Shown piece after piece: positions 26,047-36,183 of a stretch of DNA of 64,000 nt. The notes under the pieces are model-generated. The model saw nothing but the letters and a program-made list of their open reading frames with translations. It was not told where the DNA came from and made no database searches. The stretch comes from Candidatus Methylumidiphilus alinenensis (GTDB lineage Bacteria; Pseudomonadota; Gammaproteobacteria; Methylococcales; Methylococcaceae), in contig QJPH01000533.1 in assembly GCA_003242955.1 (NCBI GenBank), positions 1-64,000 of the forward strand, in the 5' to 3' direction. Position numbers and translations under genes: made by a program. The first letter of the stretch is position 1, and every line of letters begins with the position of its first letter.

Positions 26047-27756
26047 ATGAACTACGAATCCTTTTCACTTGCTCCCATGCTGATCGGGCTTTCCGGCGGG
26101 CTGGCGCTGTTTCTGCATGGCATGACGATGATGTCGAATGCGATGCGGGCAATGGCCGGTTCGCGGTTGAAGACCATCATGGCCGGACTGGCCGGCAATC
26201 GCTTGAGCGCGTTGCTGACCGGCATAGTGGTCACGGCAATTGTGCAATCCTCGTCGGTGACCTCGGTGATAGCAATCGGCTTCGTATCGGCGGGGGTTCT
26301 CACGCTCGGGCAGGCCCTCGTGGTCATCATGGGTGCTGCGGTCGGCTCCACCGTCACAGCGCAGATCATCGCTTTCGACATCAGCAACCTTGCGTTTCTG
26401 CTGGTTGCGATCGGTTTCGGGCTATCGTTGTGGAAGGCCAGGCGGATACCAAGCCTTGTCGGCACCGTGATCCTGGGCCTCGGGGTGCTGTTCATAGGTT
26501 TGTCGATGATGTCCGGTTTCATGGCCCCGCTGCGCACGTATCAGCCGTTTCTGGACCTGATGGCGTCGATGACCAACCCGCTGCTCGGCATCCTGATAGG
26601 CGCGATTTTCACGGCGATCGTGCAGTCGTCATCGGCAACCTTGGGCGTGATCATCGCGCTTGCCGCCCAGGGATTGATTCCGCTGGAAGCGGGCATTGCG
26701 CTGGTGTTTGGCGCCAACATCGGCACCACCATCACCGGACTGCTGGCAACCATCGGGCAGCCGCGCGCGGCGTTGCACGCCGCCATCGGCCTGGTCACTT
26801 TCAAAGTGCTGATGGTGCTGATCTGGCTACCGCTGATCGGTTTGCTCGAACAGATCACACGCACCGTTTCGCCTAGCGCGGACGGATTGGCGTTGGCCGA
26901 GCAACTGGCCTACGAGGTGCCGCGCCAAGTCGCCAACGTACACCTGATCGTGAACGTGAGCACGGTGTTGATTCTGCTGCCATTCACCAATCTGCTGGCC
27001 GCGCTGATCGTGCGCGTGATTGGTCAGGGGCCTCAGCCGCAAGGGCACGATGCGATGGCGCCGGAATTGAACCCTGTGCTTTTTGAAATGCCTCCCCTGG
27101 CCATTGATGCCGCACGGCGAGAGGTGCTCCACCTGGGTGAGCGGGTCGGCGATTTGTTCGACGCAGCGGTTCCGGCCATCCTCGACGGCCAGCATGCTTC
27201 AATCGACCAGTTGCATGTGCGTGAGCAGCTCATTGACAGGCATCATGCCGCCATCGTGGGTTTCATCGAAAAAGTGCTGCAGCCGGAACTGGCACCCGAT
27301 ATCTGCCGGACGGCAGTCGATCTGGTCGAAGCGGCTGACTATCTCGAATCCATCGGCGACTTGGTCGATAAGGAAATGATCCCGTTGTATCGGCGCCACC
27401 TCGAACGCGGCACGGAGATGAGCCCGCAGGCTCGCGAACGACTGCGTACACTCGCTGAAGCGGTCGGCCAGGAGTTTCGCCGGGCGCTGTGTGCGGTGGC
27501 CGAGGGTGACCATGAGCTGGCCCGAACCGTACTGGAGACCAAGTCACAGGTGCGCAGCCTTGAGCGGGCCGCATTCGAATTCCCGGTCGAGCCTCAGTCT
27601 ATTGACGGCCCTCAGCGTATGCTGCCAACCGCGCTGGAGCGCGAACTGACCGAGTCCCTACGACGCGCCTACAGCCTGGTTCGCAGGTTTGTCCGCGTGG
27701 GCACGGGTCTGCTTCGTAGCGATATGGAAAAGGTTGTCGAACAGGAAGGAGGATAG
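26047..27756 (+). CDS. Na/Pi-cotransporter II-family protein with PhoU-like C-terminus
   Basis: The product is 569 residues. The N-terminal ~310 residues form the duplicated membrane unit of Na+/phosphate cotransporter II proteins, with paired conserved motifs: TAIVQSSSVTSVIAIGFVSAG and TAIVQSSSATLGVIIALAAQ, each followed by a GxxxGST/GANIGTT segment. The C-terminal ~220 residues (from FEMPPLAIDAARREVLHLGE) are helical and PhoU-like. It likely transports phosphate or a related anion across the inner membrane. The start at 26047 has GGAG about 10 bases upstream; the TTG just before it is the alternative. No pst or pho genes are nearby. Confidence 0.9.
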   Translation: MNYESFSLAPMLIGLSGGLALFLHGMTMMSNAMRAMAGSRLKTIMAGLAGNRLSALLTGIVVTAIVQSSSVTSVIAIGFVSAGVLTLGQALVVIMGAAVGSTVTAQIIAFDISNLAFLLVAIGFGLSLWKARRIPSLVGTVILGLGVLFIGLSMMSGFMAPLRTYQPFLDLMASMTNPLLGILIGAIFTAIVQSSSATLGVIIALAAQGLIPLEAGIALVFGANIGTTITGLLATIGQPRAALHAAIGLVTFKVLMVLIWLPLIGLLEQITRTVSPSADGLALAEQLAYEVPRQVANVHLIVNVSTVLILLPFTNLLAALIVRVIGQGPQPQGHDAMAPELNPVLFEMPPLAIDAARREVLHLGERVGDLFDAAVPAILDGQHASIDQLHVREQLIDRHHAAIVGFIEKVLQPELAPDICRTAVDLVEAADYLESIGDLVDKEMIPLYRRHLERGTEMSPQARERLRTLAEAVGQEFRRALCAVAEGDHELARTVLETKSQVRSLERAAFEFPVEPQSIDGPQRMLPTALERELTESLRRAYSLVRRFVRVGTGLLRSDMEKVVEQEGG

Positions 27757-28083
27757 TCAGGCCGGGCAAGGCTAACTCTCACAGTATGTCGGACACCATT
27801 TGTGCCTCATGCGCCCGAAAAAACGCCTGATGCAGTAATGCAAGGCAAGAAGGGGTTGTCTAGCATTAATCGTTGGATCGCTTTTATCAGTCACTAACCG
27901 ATAAATCGATCCGAATGATTACCACCCACTCTGGTTTTGGCGTTCGGAATTCGGTGTTGGAACCACGCTTGGAATTGCCAAAATCTAGCAATCGTGAGTG
28001 TCCACTTTCTTTAGCATACCTTAAGTGGGTTCCCTCATCTTTTTGACGGACACATAAGTGTGAAAGATTAAATTGGGCTTGTT
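27757..28083. other. Intergenic region, no feature seen
   Basis: The 327 bases lie between convergent genes (the cotransporter and the aldehyde dehydrogenase). A 67-codon frame on the minus strand (27887-28090) has no recognisable product and runs into the dehydrogenase end. No convincing terminator hairpin or RNA gene was found. Confidence 0.4.
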
Positions 28084-29499
28084 TTAGCATTTACCATACT
28101 TGTCCCAATGCTCTCGAAAAAGCGAATGCTCGTCAAGCGGACGTGCATCAATCGGTCGCGAAACCCAAGTTAGATTTATGAAATGCTTGGCATTGACGTT
28201 TTCAGTGGTGATGTTTCCACCCCACGTTCCGCAACTGAGGCTCAAAGTATACGGCAGGCCATTGCGCAAGCTGCCGGCACCTTCGTTGAGATTTTGGTTG
28301 ACGAGCACCCGCGCAGTTTTTGTGGCCATAGCCAATGCCATGGCGTGTTCATTCAATTGGGTGTGAATGCCGCAGGTGTGGCCACGGCCTTGGTAGTCGG
28401 TAATGGCATTGACGAGACGGATAGCGTTTTCAATCCCATCGTCATAGCGGTATAAGGCCAAAACGACCGATAGCTTCTCACCGGAAAACGGATACCCTGG
28501 CCCTGTGCCGTCTTCCTCGACGATCAAAAAGCGGCGGTCTTCGGGAATGGCAAAACCTGCCAATTCAGCAATCTGGGTCGCTGGTTTGGCAATCACCGCA
28601 ACAGCAGGAATGACAGCAGCAAATTCTGGCCACATGAGTTGTTTGAGCAGTGCTTTTTCATCCGCATTACATACATAAGCGCCACAACCCACCAAGGCGG
28701 CAAGCAACTGTTGATAAATTTCGGCGGCGGCCACTAAGGCATTGTCAGCGAGGCAACTGGTGGCATAGTCAAACGTCTTCGCTGCCGCGATGGACTTGGC
28801 GGCATCCGCTATGTCTGCTGTCTCGTCCACCACATGCACCGAGTTGCCCACTCCTACGCCATAAGCGGGTGTGCCCGAACTGTAAGCCGCCTTGACCATG
28901 TTTTCGCCCCCCGTCGCCACAATCAAATCGGCTTGGCGCATCAATTCTTGCGTCCTTGCCAACGAAGGTTGGGCGATCAGTTGGACGAGATCAGCCGGGA
29001 CACCAACCTGCACACACGCTTCACGCATGAATCGCACAACCAGCGCTGTCGTTTTTTGGGTGCGTGGATGGGCGGCGATGATGATGGCATTGCGGCCTTT
29101 GAGCGCCAGCAAAGTCTTGAGCGGCGGAGTCGCATCCGGCCCTGTCGTGGGGATCAAGGCGGCGACAATGCCTACTGGCTTGGCGATCTTGATTATCCCT
29201 TTCTCCGGTATTTCCTCAACGACACCCACTGTCTTGACTTGGGCCATGTCGGCGAGTGTGCCCATGATGCGGTTGCGTATTTTGGTCACTTTGTCGGCGT
29301 AGTTGCCAAATCCGCCCTCATCGACCGCCAACCTTGCCAAAGCCTCGGCATGGTCTTGGCGCACCACCGACCAGGCAATGCTGGTGACCAGTTCGTCCGC
29401 TTGGGCTTGTGAATAGCATTCGATGGCTTGTTGTGCCTTTCTGGCCCGTTCGATCAATAGGCCGATTTCAGCCCCCGTATTTGATGTTTCAACGCTCAT
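28084..29499 (-). CDS. CoA-acylating aldehyde dehydrogenase (sulfoacetaldehyde dehydrogenase/EutE-like)
   Basis: The product is a 471-residue NAD(P)-dependent aldehyde dehydrogenase of the CoA-acylating branch. The catalytic Cys is Cys249 in DYATSCLADNA. Supporting motifs are PVGIVAALIPTTGPDATPP, NAIIIAAHPRTQKTT and GSLRNGLPYTLSLSCGTWGGN. The closest family I recognise is sulfoacetaldehyde dehydrogenase (SauS), which acts on a C2 sulfonate aldehyde. Next to a coenzyme M-dependent pathway, its substrate could be 2-oxoethyl-CoM, giving the CoA thioester of carboxymethyl-CoM, or sulfoacetaldehyde from CoM turnover. It is divergent from the epoxide operon (267-base shared promoter interval) and may be regulated with it. 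Confidence 0.75.
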   Translation of the reverse strand: MSVETSNTGAEIGLLIERARKAQQAIECYSQAQADELVTSIAWSVVRQDHAEALARLAVDEGGFGNYADKVTKIRNRIMGTLADMAQVKTVGVVEEIPEKGIIKIAKPVGIVAALIPTTGPDATPPLKTLLALKGRNAIIIAAHPRTQKTTALVVRFMREACVQVGVPADLVQLIAQPSLARTQELMRQADLIVATGGENMVKAAYSSGTPAYGVGVGNSVHVVDETADIADAAKSIAAAKTFDYATSCLADNALVAAAEIYQQLLAALVGCGAYVCNADEKALLKQLMWPEFAAVIPAVAVIAKPATQIAELAGFAIPEDRRFLIVEEDGTGPGYPFSGEKLSVVLALYRYDDGIENAIRLVNAITDYQGRGHTCGIHTQLNEHAMALAMATKTARVLVNQNLNEGAGSLRNGLPYTLSLSCGTWGGNITTENVNAKHFINLTWVSRPIDARPLDEHSLFREHWDKYGKC

Positions 29500-29730
29500 G
29501 GTTTATCCAAAAAAAATTTACTTAATTATTAGCGCAAATCCCGAAAAAATGCGAATAATTATCACTGATATTTTTCTTGACAAATGCACAGCAACAGGAG
29601 CCAAATAATAAAGTGGTACGGTTCGCTTTATAGGGCTTTCCGTAACCAAGAAGGCTTGCTGAGCGGCCTTGCCCTGCGAAAGCCACTATGGGAACGCAGT
29701 TTGGGCCATCCCGATAACTATAAAAATTGC

Positions 29731-29751
29731 CGGGCTTGTTTGAGAAGCCCG
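29731..29751 (+). promoter_or_regulatory. Leader hairpin before the epoxide operon
   Basis: CGGGCTT (29731-29737) and AAGCCCG (29745-29751) form a 7-bp stem with a 7-base loop. It ends just before a purine-rich ribosome site (GGGAGGGG, 29755-29762) and the ATG at 29767. It could affect translation or terminate leader transcripts; no T-run is present. A TTGACA at 29577-29582 is the best -35 candidate, but no well-spaced -10 was found. Confidence 0.3.
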
Positions 29752-29766
29752 TGCGGGAGGGGAACC

Positions 29767-30876
29767 ATGAAGATACGCGACCAAGAAATACTGATTCCGA
29801 CCAGCATGGTCGGCAACTATCCCAACCCAAGGTGGTGGGATGCGAGCTTTGCCAGGGCTTTCACTGGCGACCAGGAACCGCCCGATGCCTTGGTGCGAGA
29901 AGCTTTGGAAGATGCCGTCGCTGCGATTGCCAAAGACCAGGAAAACGCCGGGCTTGACATCATTTCCGATGGCAGGGTCCACGGCGACAACTACGCCGAC
30001 CAAGCACTCTACTACTACTACCGCCGCTTGGGTTACAACCTCAAAGGCGGCTATTTAGGCTTCCCCATTTATAGCCGACTTCATGCAGGCACATTGGATC
30101 AAGCGGTCAAACGGCATGGTTCCATCATGGTGGAGCAGGCTAGGGCACTGAAGCGGGCGACCAAAAAGCCCACTAAAATCCAATACACAGGCATTCAAGT
30201 CTTGGCCCAGGCGACCAACGACTTGCATTATCCCTCTTCGCGCGAACGTGCCATGGCCATCGCGACGGCCATCAACGAAGATTTGCGCGAAGTGGATGCC
30301 TTGGGTGTGGATTTTATCCAGCTTGACGAATTCACTTGGCCCTATGGCTTTGAGGATTGGGCCATCGAAGCCTTCAACCGAGCTGTAGAAGGTGTCAAAA
30401 ACGCCCAGATCATTGTTCATGTCTGTTGGGGCAACTGGGGGGGCACACCGGCTTATCTGCCGGATGACACCGCCAAATCCGGGGAAATTTTCGATCTGAC
30501 TCAGCGGCGTGGCGATGAGCCAGCAGCTACGGCATCTGTCGTGCCAAAATCCTACGAAGCTCGCATTGATGTCCTAAACTTAGAAAATTGCGGACGGCGC
30601 AGCGATGACATGAGCGGTTTGGACACTCTGCGAGCCAACCCGCTGCCGGACAACGTCTGCTTCTGGGCCGGGGTGATTGATGTCAAAAGCACGGTCACGG
30701 AGACTGCCGGACAGGTGGCGGGCCGTATCCGGCGTTTGTTGCAGGTGATCCCGGCGGATCGCCTGGGCGTCACCACTGACTGCGGTTTGATCTTGCTGCA
30801 ACGCTACATTGCGATTGAGAAACTGCGGGCGCTGGTGGCAGGCACGGAGTTGGTGCGGGCGGAACTGGGCAAGTAG
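29767..30876 (+). CDS. xecA: Epoxyalkane:coenzyme M transferase homologue (MetE fold)
   Basis: The product is a 369-residue TIM-barrel zinc enzyme of the cobalamin-independent methionine synthase superfamily. Zinc ligands are visible as His218 and Cys220 (VHVCWGNWGG) and Cys339 (VTTDCGLILL), the H-x-C-xn-C signature shared with EaCoMT (XecA/EtnE). The N-terminal IPTSMVGNYPNPRWW and the QLDEF motif are also typical. EaCoMT opens epoxides with the thiolate of coenzyme M to give hydroxyalkyl-CoM. It is identified as such mainly because the same operon carries CoM biosynthesis and KPCC-type genes; in isolation it could be another MetE-family methyltransferase. The start at 29767 has a strong GGGAGGGG ribosome site. 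It is first in a run of ten pathway genes. Confidence 0.75.
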   Translation: MKIRDQEILIPTSMVGNYPNPRWWDASFARAFTGDQEPPDALVREALEDAVAAIAKDQENAGLDIISDGRVHGDNYADQALYYYYRRLGYNLKGGYLGFPIYSRLHAGTLDQAVKRHGSIMVEQARALKRATKKPTKIQYTGIQVLAQATNDLHYPSSRERAMAIATAINEDLREVDALGVDFIQLDEFTWPYGFEDWAIEAFNRAVEGVKNAQIIVHVCWGNWGGTPAYLPDDTAKSGEIFDLTQRRGDEPAATASVVPKSYEARIDVLNLENCGRRSDDMSGLDTLRANPLPDNVCFWAGVIDVKSTVTETAGQVAGRIRRLLQVIPADRLGVTTDCGLILLQRYIAIEKLRALVAGTELVRAELGK

Positions 30877-30924
30877 GCCCTCCCCCGCAACTTAAACCTC
30901 TTCCATCTCTGGCAGACGCACACC

Positions 30925-32704
<1,780 letters not shown>

Positions 32705-32719
32705 AAGGAGACAACCAGC

Positions 32720-33484
32720 ATGGCCGGACGATTGACCGACAAGAATACAATTATCACGGGGGGCGGCGCGGGCATTGGCCTGGCGATAGCCCGTCTGTTT
32801 GGACTTGAAGGCGCAAGCGTGTCGATTCTGGATCGGGATGAGGCGCGGTGCAAGCAAGCCGAAGCCGGGTTGCGACAAGAAGGGATCGACGTGGTGGCCT
32901 ATTGCGTCGATGTGGCCGATGCGCCAAGTGTCGCCAAGGCATTCAAACAGATCGTTGCCCACTATGCCAACATCATCCATGTGTTGGTCAACAATGCGGG
33001 CATCGCGGAGTTTGCCGGTGTTGAGGAAGCCACGCTTGCTGCTTGGGAGCGGATCATGGCGGTCAATGTCACCGGCACATTTCTTTGTTCGCAAGCCGCA
33101 TTGCCCTATATGAAATCGGCAGGCGGATCCATCATCAACATGGCTTCCATCGCGGGACAGATAGGCATACCCAAGATGCCAGCCTACTGCGCATCCAAAG
33201 CAGCGGTTATCGGACTGACCCGGCAGATGGCAGTTGATTACACCGGATTGGGGATTCGAGTCAATTGCCTGTGCCCTGGAAGAATCGCCGGAACGGAACT
33301 TGACCGATGGATCATGGCGGGAGATTCCGATCAGGCAACCCAAGCCAAGATGGCCAAGTATCCCATCGGGCGTTTTGGACAACCCGAAGAAATCGCCCAG
33401 GCCGCGCTGTTCCTTGCCTCCGGTGAATCCAGCTTCGTATCCGGCGCAGCCCTTTGCATCGATGGCGGGATGACCGCGCTATGA
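32720..33484 (+). CDS. Short-chain dehydrogenase/reductase, probable hydroxyalkyl-CoM dehydrogenase
   Basis: The product is a 254-residue classical SDR. The nucleotide-binding TGGGAGIG motif is at about residues 13-20, NNAG in the middle, the catalytic Ser in NMASIAG, and Tyr/Lys in PAYCASKAAV. The C-terminus is VSGAALCIDGG. A ribosome site AAGGAGAC precedes ATG 32720, and the stop overlaps the next start (ATGA). In the Xanthobacter propene pathway, the stereospecific hydroxypropyl-CoM dehydrogenases (XecD/XecE) are SDRs in the same cluster; by position this is the best candidate to oxidise hydroxyalkyl-CoM. Only one such SDR is present here, so the stereochemical pair of the propene pathway is not reproduced. 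Confidence 0.78.
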   Translation: MAGRLTDKNTIITGGGAGIGLAIARLFGLEGASVSILDRDEARCKQAEAGLRQEGIDVVAYCVDVADAPSVAKAFKQIVAHYANIIHVLVNNAGIAEFAGVEEATLAAWERIMAVNVTGTFLCSQAALPYMKSAGGSIINMASIAGQIGIPKMPAYCASKAAVIGLTRQMAVDYTGLGIRVNCLCPGRIAGTELDRWIMAGDSDQATQAKMAKYPIGRFGQPEEIAQAALFLASGESSFVSGAALCIDGGMTAL

Positions 33485-34410
33485 ACCCGGCGATTTACAC
33501 CCAAACCGACAAATGCTGCGGCCTGACCAGTCTGATTGCCCATGTCCGCCCCGGCGATTGTGTGGTCATCGGCGGCGGCTTGTCCAGCCGTGAACCCATG
33601 GCGGCACTGCGTGAGTTGGTCCGGCAGGCAATCGGCAATCTAAAGCTGGCCGGCTCGGCCCACGGCATTGATGTGGACTTGCTGTGCGGGGCTGGGTTGG
33701 TGGCTGAGAGCGCCGAGTCTTATGTGGGCTTTGAGCAGGATTTCGGCATGGCACCTAATTATCGCCGGGCTTGTGAAGCGGGAACCGTCGCGGTGCGTGA
33801 CAGTTGTTGTTACACGCTGGTGCAACAATTGCGTGCTGCCATCGCCGGTTTGCCGTTCATGCCGATGCGCTCGGTGCGTGGCACGGGCTTCATGGCGATG
33901 CACCCGGAATATAAAACGATGATTTGCCCTTACACCGGGGAGGAACTGTTGTTAGTGCCTGCGCTAAAGCCTGATGTCGCAATCATCCACGCCCAGTACG
34001 GCGATGCACACGGCAATCTGCACATCGAAGGCCCGCCCGTGGCCGACATCCTGTTCGCCAAGGCATCGAAAAAGGTCATTGCCACTGTCGAGCAAATCCT
34101 GCCTACCGGACAGCTTGCCGAAAAAGGCGTGACCATCCCTTATTTTTATATAGCCGCCTTGTCTGAAGTTCCCTACGGTGCCCACCCGACCGCCTGTTAT
34201 CCGTTTTATGCCTACGACCGCAGGCACACCGCCGAGTATTACAGACTGGCAAGTGAAAGCGCGGAAGCCTTTAATGGATACTTGCAAACCTACGTCTGCG
34301 GGTGTGAATCGCAGACTGGCTATCTGGAAGCCATAGGCGGTGTTAAAACGCTGGGTCGCCTGGCTTCTTGGCGGCAAGGCGTGGAAGCTTGGCAGGCGTT
34401 GTATGCCTAA
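33481..34410 (+). CDS. CoA-transferase family I, subunit A (glutaconate CoA-transferase-like)
   Basis: The product is a 309-residue alpha subunit of a family I CoA-transferase. The N-terminal block LIAHVRPGDCVVIGGGLSSREPMAALREL is the CoA-binding start of the family. RSVRGTGFMAMHPEYK, CPYTGEELLLVPALKPDVAIIHAQ and GDAHGNLHIEGPPVADILFAKASKKVI follow the glutaconate CoA-transferase A pattern. It would activate a carboxylic acid, such as carboxymethyl-CoM or another acid from epoxide oxidation, with CoA taken from an acyl-CoA. The start ATG overlaps the SDR stop, and its own stop overlaps the beta-subunit start, so all are co-translated. Confidence 0.8.
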   Translation: MNPAIYTQTDKCCGLTSLIAHVRPGDCVVIGGGLSSREPMAALRELVRQAIGNLKLAGSAHGIDVDLLCGAGLVAESAESYVGFEQDFGMAPNYRRACEAGTVAVRDSCCYTLVQQLRAAIAGLPFMPMRSVRGTGFMAMHPEYKTMICPYTGEELLLVPALKPDVAIIHAQYGDAHGNLHIEGPPVADILFAKASKKVIATVEQILPTGQLAEKGVTIPYFYIAALSEVPYGAHPTACYPFYAYDRRHTAEYYRLASESAEAFNGYLQTYVCGCESQTGYLEAIGGVKTLGRLASWRQGVEAWQALYA

Positions 34411-35248
34411 TCCAAACCAGTGCAGCCTGGGCGAGGTGATGATTTACCAAATCGCCCGCACCCTCGAAGACGGCATCCTCGCCTTCCATGGCTTTGGCTC
34501 GCCCTTGGTGCAAATTGCCTTGCATCTAGCCAAGCATACCCACGCCCCCAGATTGGTTCTAGTGGCCGGGGCCACTTACGGCGTGAACCCTGGCCCTCCA
34601 TTCCTCACGCCCACCAGCAATGATTGGGTGATGGACCGAGGGGCGGAGTGTCATCTGGACATTGGCGAGCTATTCGATCTAGCGGCCAGCGGACGCATGG
34701 GGCGCATGTTCCTCTCCGGCTTGCAAATCGACCGCTTTGGCAACCTGAACGTCACGCGCCTAGGGCGAGAGCGCTTGCAAATCAAATTACCGGGCGGTGG
34801 CGGGGGTTGCAATCTGTCTTGCGACGTGGCTCATGTCACGATTTGGATCGCCGCCCACCGTGCCTCGCCCGATGCCAAGGGTCGCCGCCGGTTTCGACTG
34901 GTGGCGGATTGCGATTTCATCACCAGCGTCGGACATCGCACCGCCGAAGGAAAAAGCCGATCCGAGATGGGTTATCGGGGTCAAGGGCCGGATGGCATCG
35001 TCACCGAATTGGGCGTGTTCGATTTCGATGAATCCGGCCATGCCCGCCTCGCTGCCCTATACCCGGATGTGGAGGTGGAGACTGTGCGCGAGAACACGGG
35101 CTTTGGCTTTCCAGTGCGCAAGGACTTGAGTACGATCCCCTTGCCTACACGGGAGATGGTGGAGTTTATCCGCGCCTTGGACCCGCTAAAGATTCATGAG
35201 CGCGAGTTGAAGCCCGAAGAACGGGCGCGCAGTTTCCCTTTGGCCTGA
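34403..35248 (+). CDS. CoA-transferase family I, subunit B
   Basis: The product is a 281-residue beta subunit paired with the preceding gene (8-base overlap, start MPNPNQCSLGEVMIY). Family features include ARTLEDGILAFHGFGSPLVQIALHLAKHTHAP, LFDLAASGRMGRMFLSGLQIDRFGNLNVTRLG, a glycine-rich KLPGGGGGCNLSCDVAHVTIW segment and IVTELGVFDFDESG. In glutaconate CoA-transferases the catalytic Glu is in this subunit; the exact residue cannot be assigned without alignment. A heterodimeric CoA-transferase next to an epoxide:CoM transferase recalls the ethene and vinyl chloride gene clusters of Mycobacterium and Nocardioides. Confidence 0.8.
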   Translation: MPNPNQCSLGEVMIYQIARTLEDGILAFHGFGSPLVQIALHLAKHTHAPRLVLVAGATYGVNPGPPFLTPTSNDWVMDRGAECHLDIGELFDLAASGRMGRMFLSGLQIDRFGNLNVTRLGRERLQIKLPGGGGGCNLSCDVAHVTIWIAAHRASPDAKGRRRFRLVADCDFITSVGHRTAEGKSRSEMGYRGQGPDGIVTELGVFDFDESGHARLAALYPDVEVETVRENTGFGFPVRKDLSTIPLPTREMVEFIRALDPLKIHERELKPEERARSFPLA

Positions 35249-35268
35249 ACAACCCAAACGAGGCAAAC

Positions 35269-36183
35269 ATGGGCGGCGAAGTGTTGACAGTGGGCAACCT
35301 CAAAAACCAAAAGAATTTCGTGCCTTTGCCTTATCGGCGGGTCAGCTACCAGCCTTATGCGGGGGCGATGACCGAAGCGGCCATCACCGGGCACTTGCTG
35401 GCAAGGGAAGTTTACCGGCGCACCGACATCGTTATCTTGCACAACAAGCAGGGTGAAAACGCTGTGGCCGCCGTGCAGCGAACCGAATCCGATGCTCTGT
35501 TCGTCCGGCTTGATGCCTTGGAGGTGCTGGCCTTGCCGGGGCAATGCGTTTTTTTGCATTCGCCCGCCACTGACCCGGCCAATCGTTCGGCGCTAGCCAG
35601 GCTGGCCCGTGAACACGGCATCGACACCGAACAAACCGTCATCGTGCAAGGTGCATTCGACCACATCAACCTAATCCATCATCCCGACCCTTTGCGGGTG
35701 AGGGTGGTGGAGGTCGCCCCGCCTGAACCCCCGAAGCTTTACGCCATGGCCGGGCATGTCCTAAGCTATGCCGACCTCCCCGCCATCTGCTTGGAATTGG
35801 AACGCATCAAGTTGCGCGAACTCTGCGGGCAAGTCCAGCCCGAAGCTTATCTGGTGCCTTGCCGTTCAGGCGGACTTGATGACTTAGGCGCACCGGTTTA
35901 TTTTCTCGACGAGCGCCCGCCGCAGCGCCAAGCTTGGACCTTGATTGGTTGCGAGCGTAGCCTGCAATTCCACCGTCATTATTATGGCGACGAGCCGCCA
36001 CGGGTTGAGATGTGTCCGCGCAAGCTCGCCTCTGCCAATGGATGTCCAACCCTGATCAAATGTTGCCTATTGGAATTCGGCATCGAACAGGAAGGTCAGA
36101 CGGTGGTTGTGCCGTGGGGTGCCGACCTACCCATGGTCGAACAAGCATTGCGCCTGCTCTCGCAAGAGGTTGGCCATGCCTGA
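35269..36183 (+). CDS. Unrecognised conserved-looking protein of the CoM/epoxide operon
   Basis: The product is a 304-residue soluble protein, MGGEVLTVGNLKNQKNFVPL onward. I cannot assign a family. The first half is mixed alpha/beta, with a motif LLAREVYRRTDIVILHNKQG. The centre has the segment VIVQGAFDHINLIHHPDPLRVRVVEVAPPEPPKLYAM. The C-terminal quarter is Cys-rich (EMCPRKLASANGCPTLIKCC) and could bind a metal or cluster. It lies 20 bases after the CoA-transferase and its stop overlaps the start of phosphosulfolactate synthase, so it belongs to the operon. A role in late coenzyme M assembly or epoxide metabolism is possible, but no sequence evidence supports any specific reaction. Confidence 0.65.
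   Translation: MGGEVLTVGNLKNQKNFVPLPYRRVSYQPYAGAMTEAAITGHLLAREVYRRTDIVILHNKQGENAVAAVQRTESDALFVRLDALEVLALPGQCVFLHSPATDPANRSALARLAREHGIDTEQTVIVQGAFDHINLIHHPDPLRVRVVEVAPPEPPKLYAMAGHVLSYADLPAICLELERIKLRELCGQVQPEAYLVPCRSGGLDDLGAPVYFLDERPPQRQAWTLIGCERSLQFHRHYYGDEPPRVEMCPRKLASANGCPTLIKCCLLEFGIEQEGQTVVVPWGADLPMVEQALRLLSQEVGHA

Noticed and set aside
27887-28090. 67-codon frame at the end of the aldehyde dehydrogenase
   Set aside because: It overlaps the dehydrogenase stop and shows no recognisable motif.
29577-29608. Sigma-70 promoter before the epoxide operon
   Set aside because: TTGACA is present, but the nearest AT-rich hexamer (AATAAT) is 20 or more bases away, too far for a confident call.
29767-30876. 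Methionine synthase MetE
   Set aside because: At 369 residues it is half the length of MetE and lacks the N-terminal barrel; a zinc motif alone is shared.
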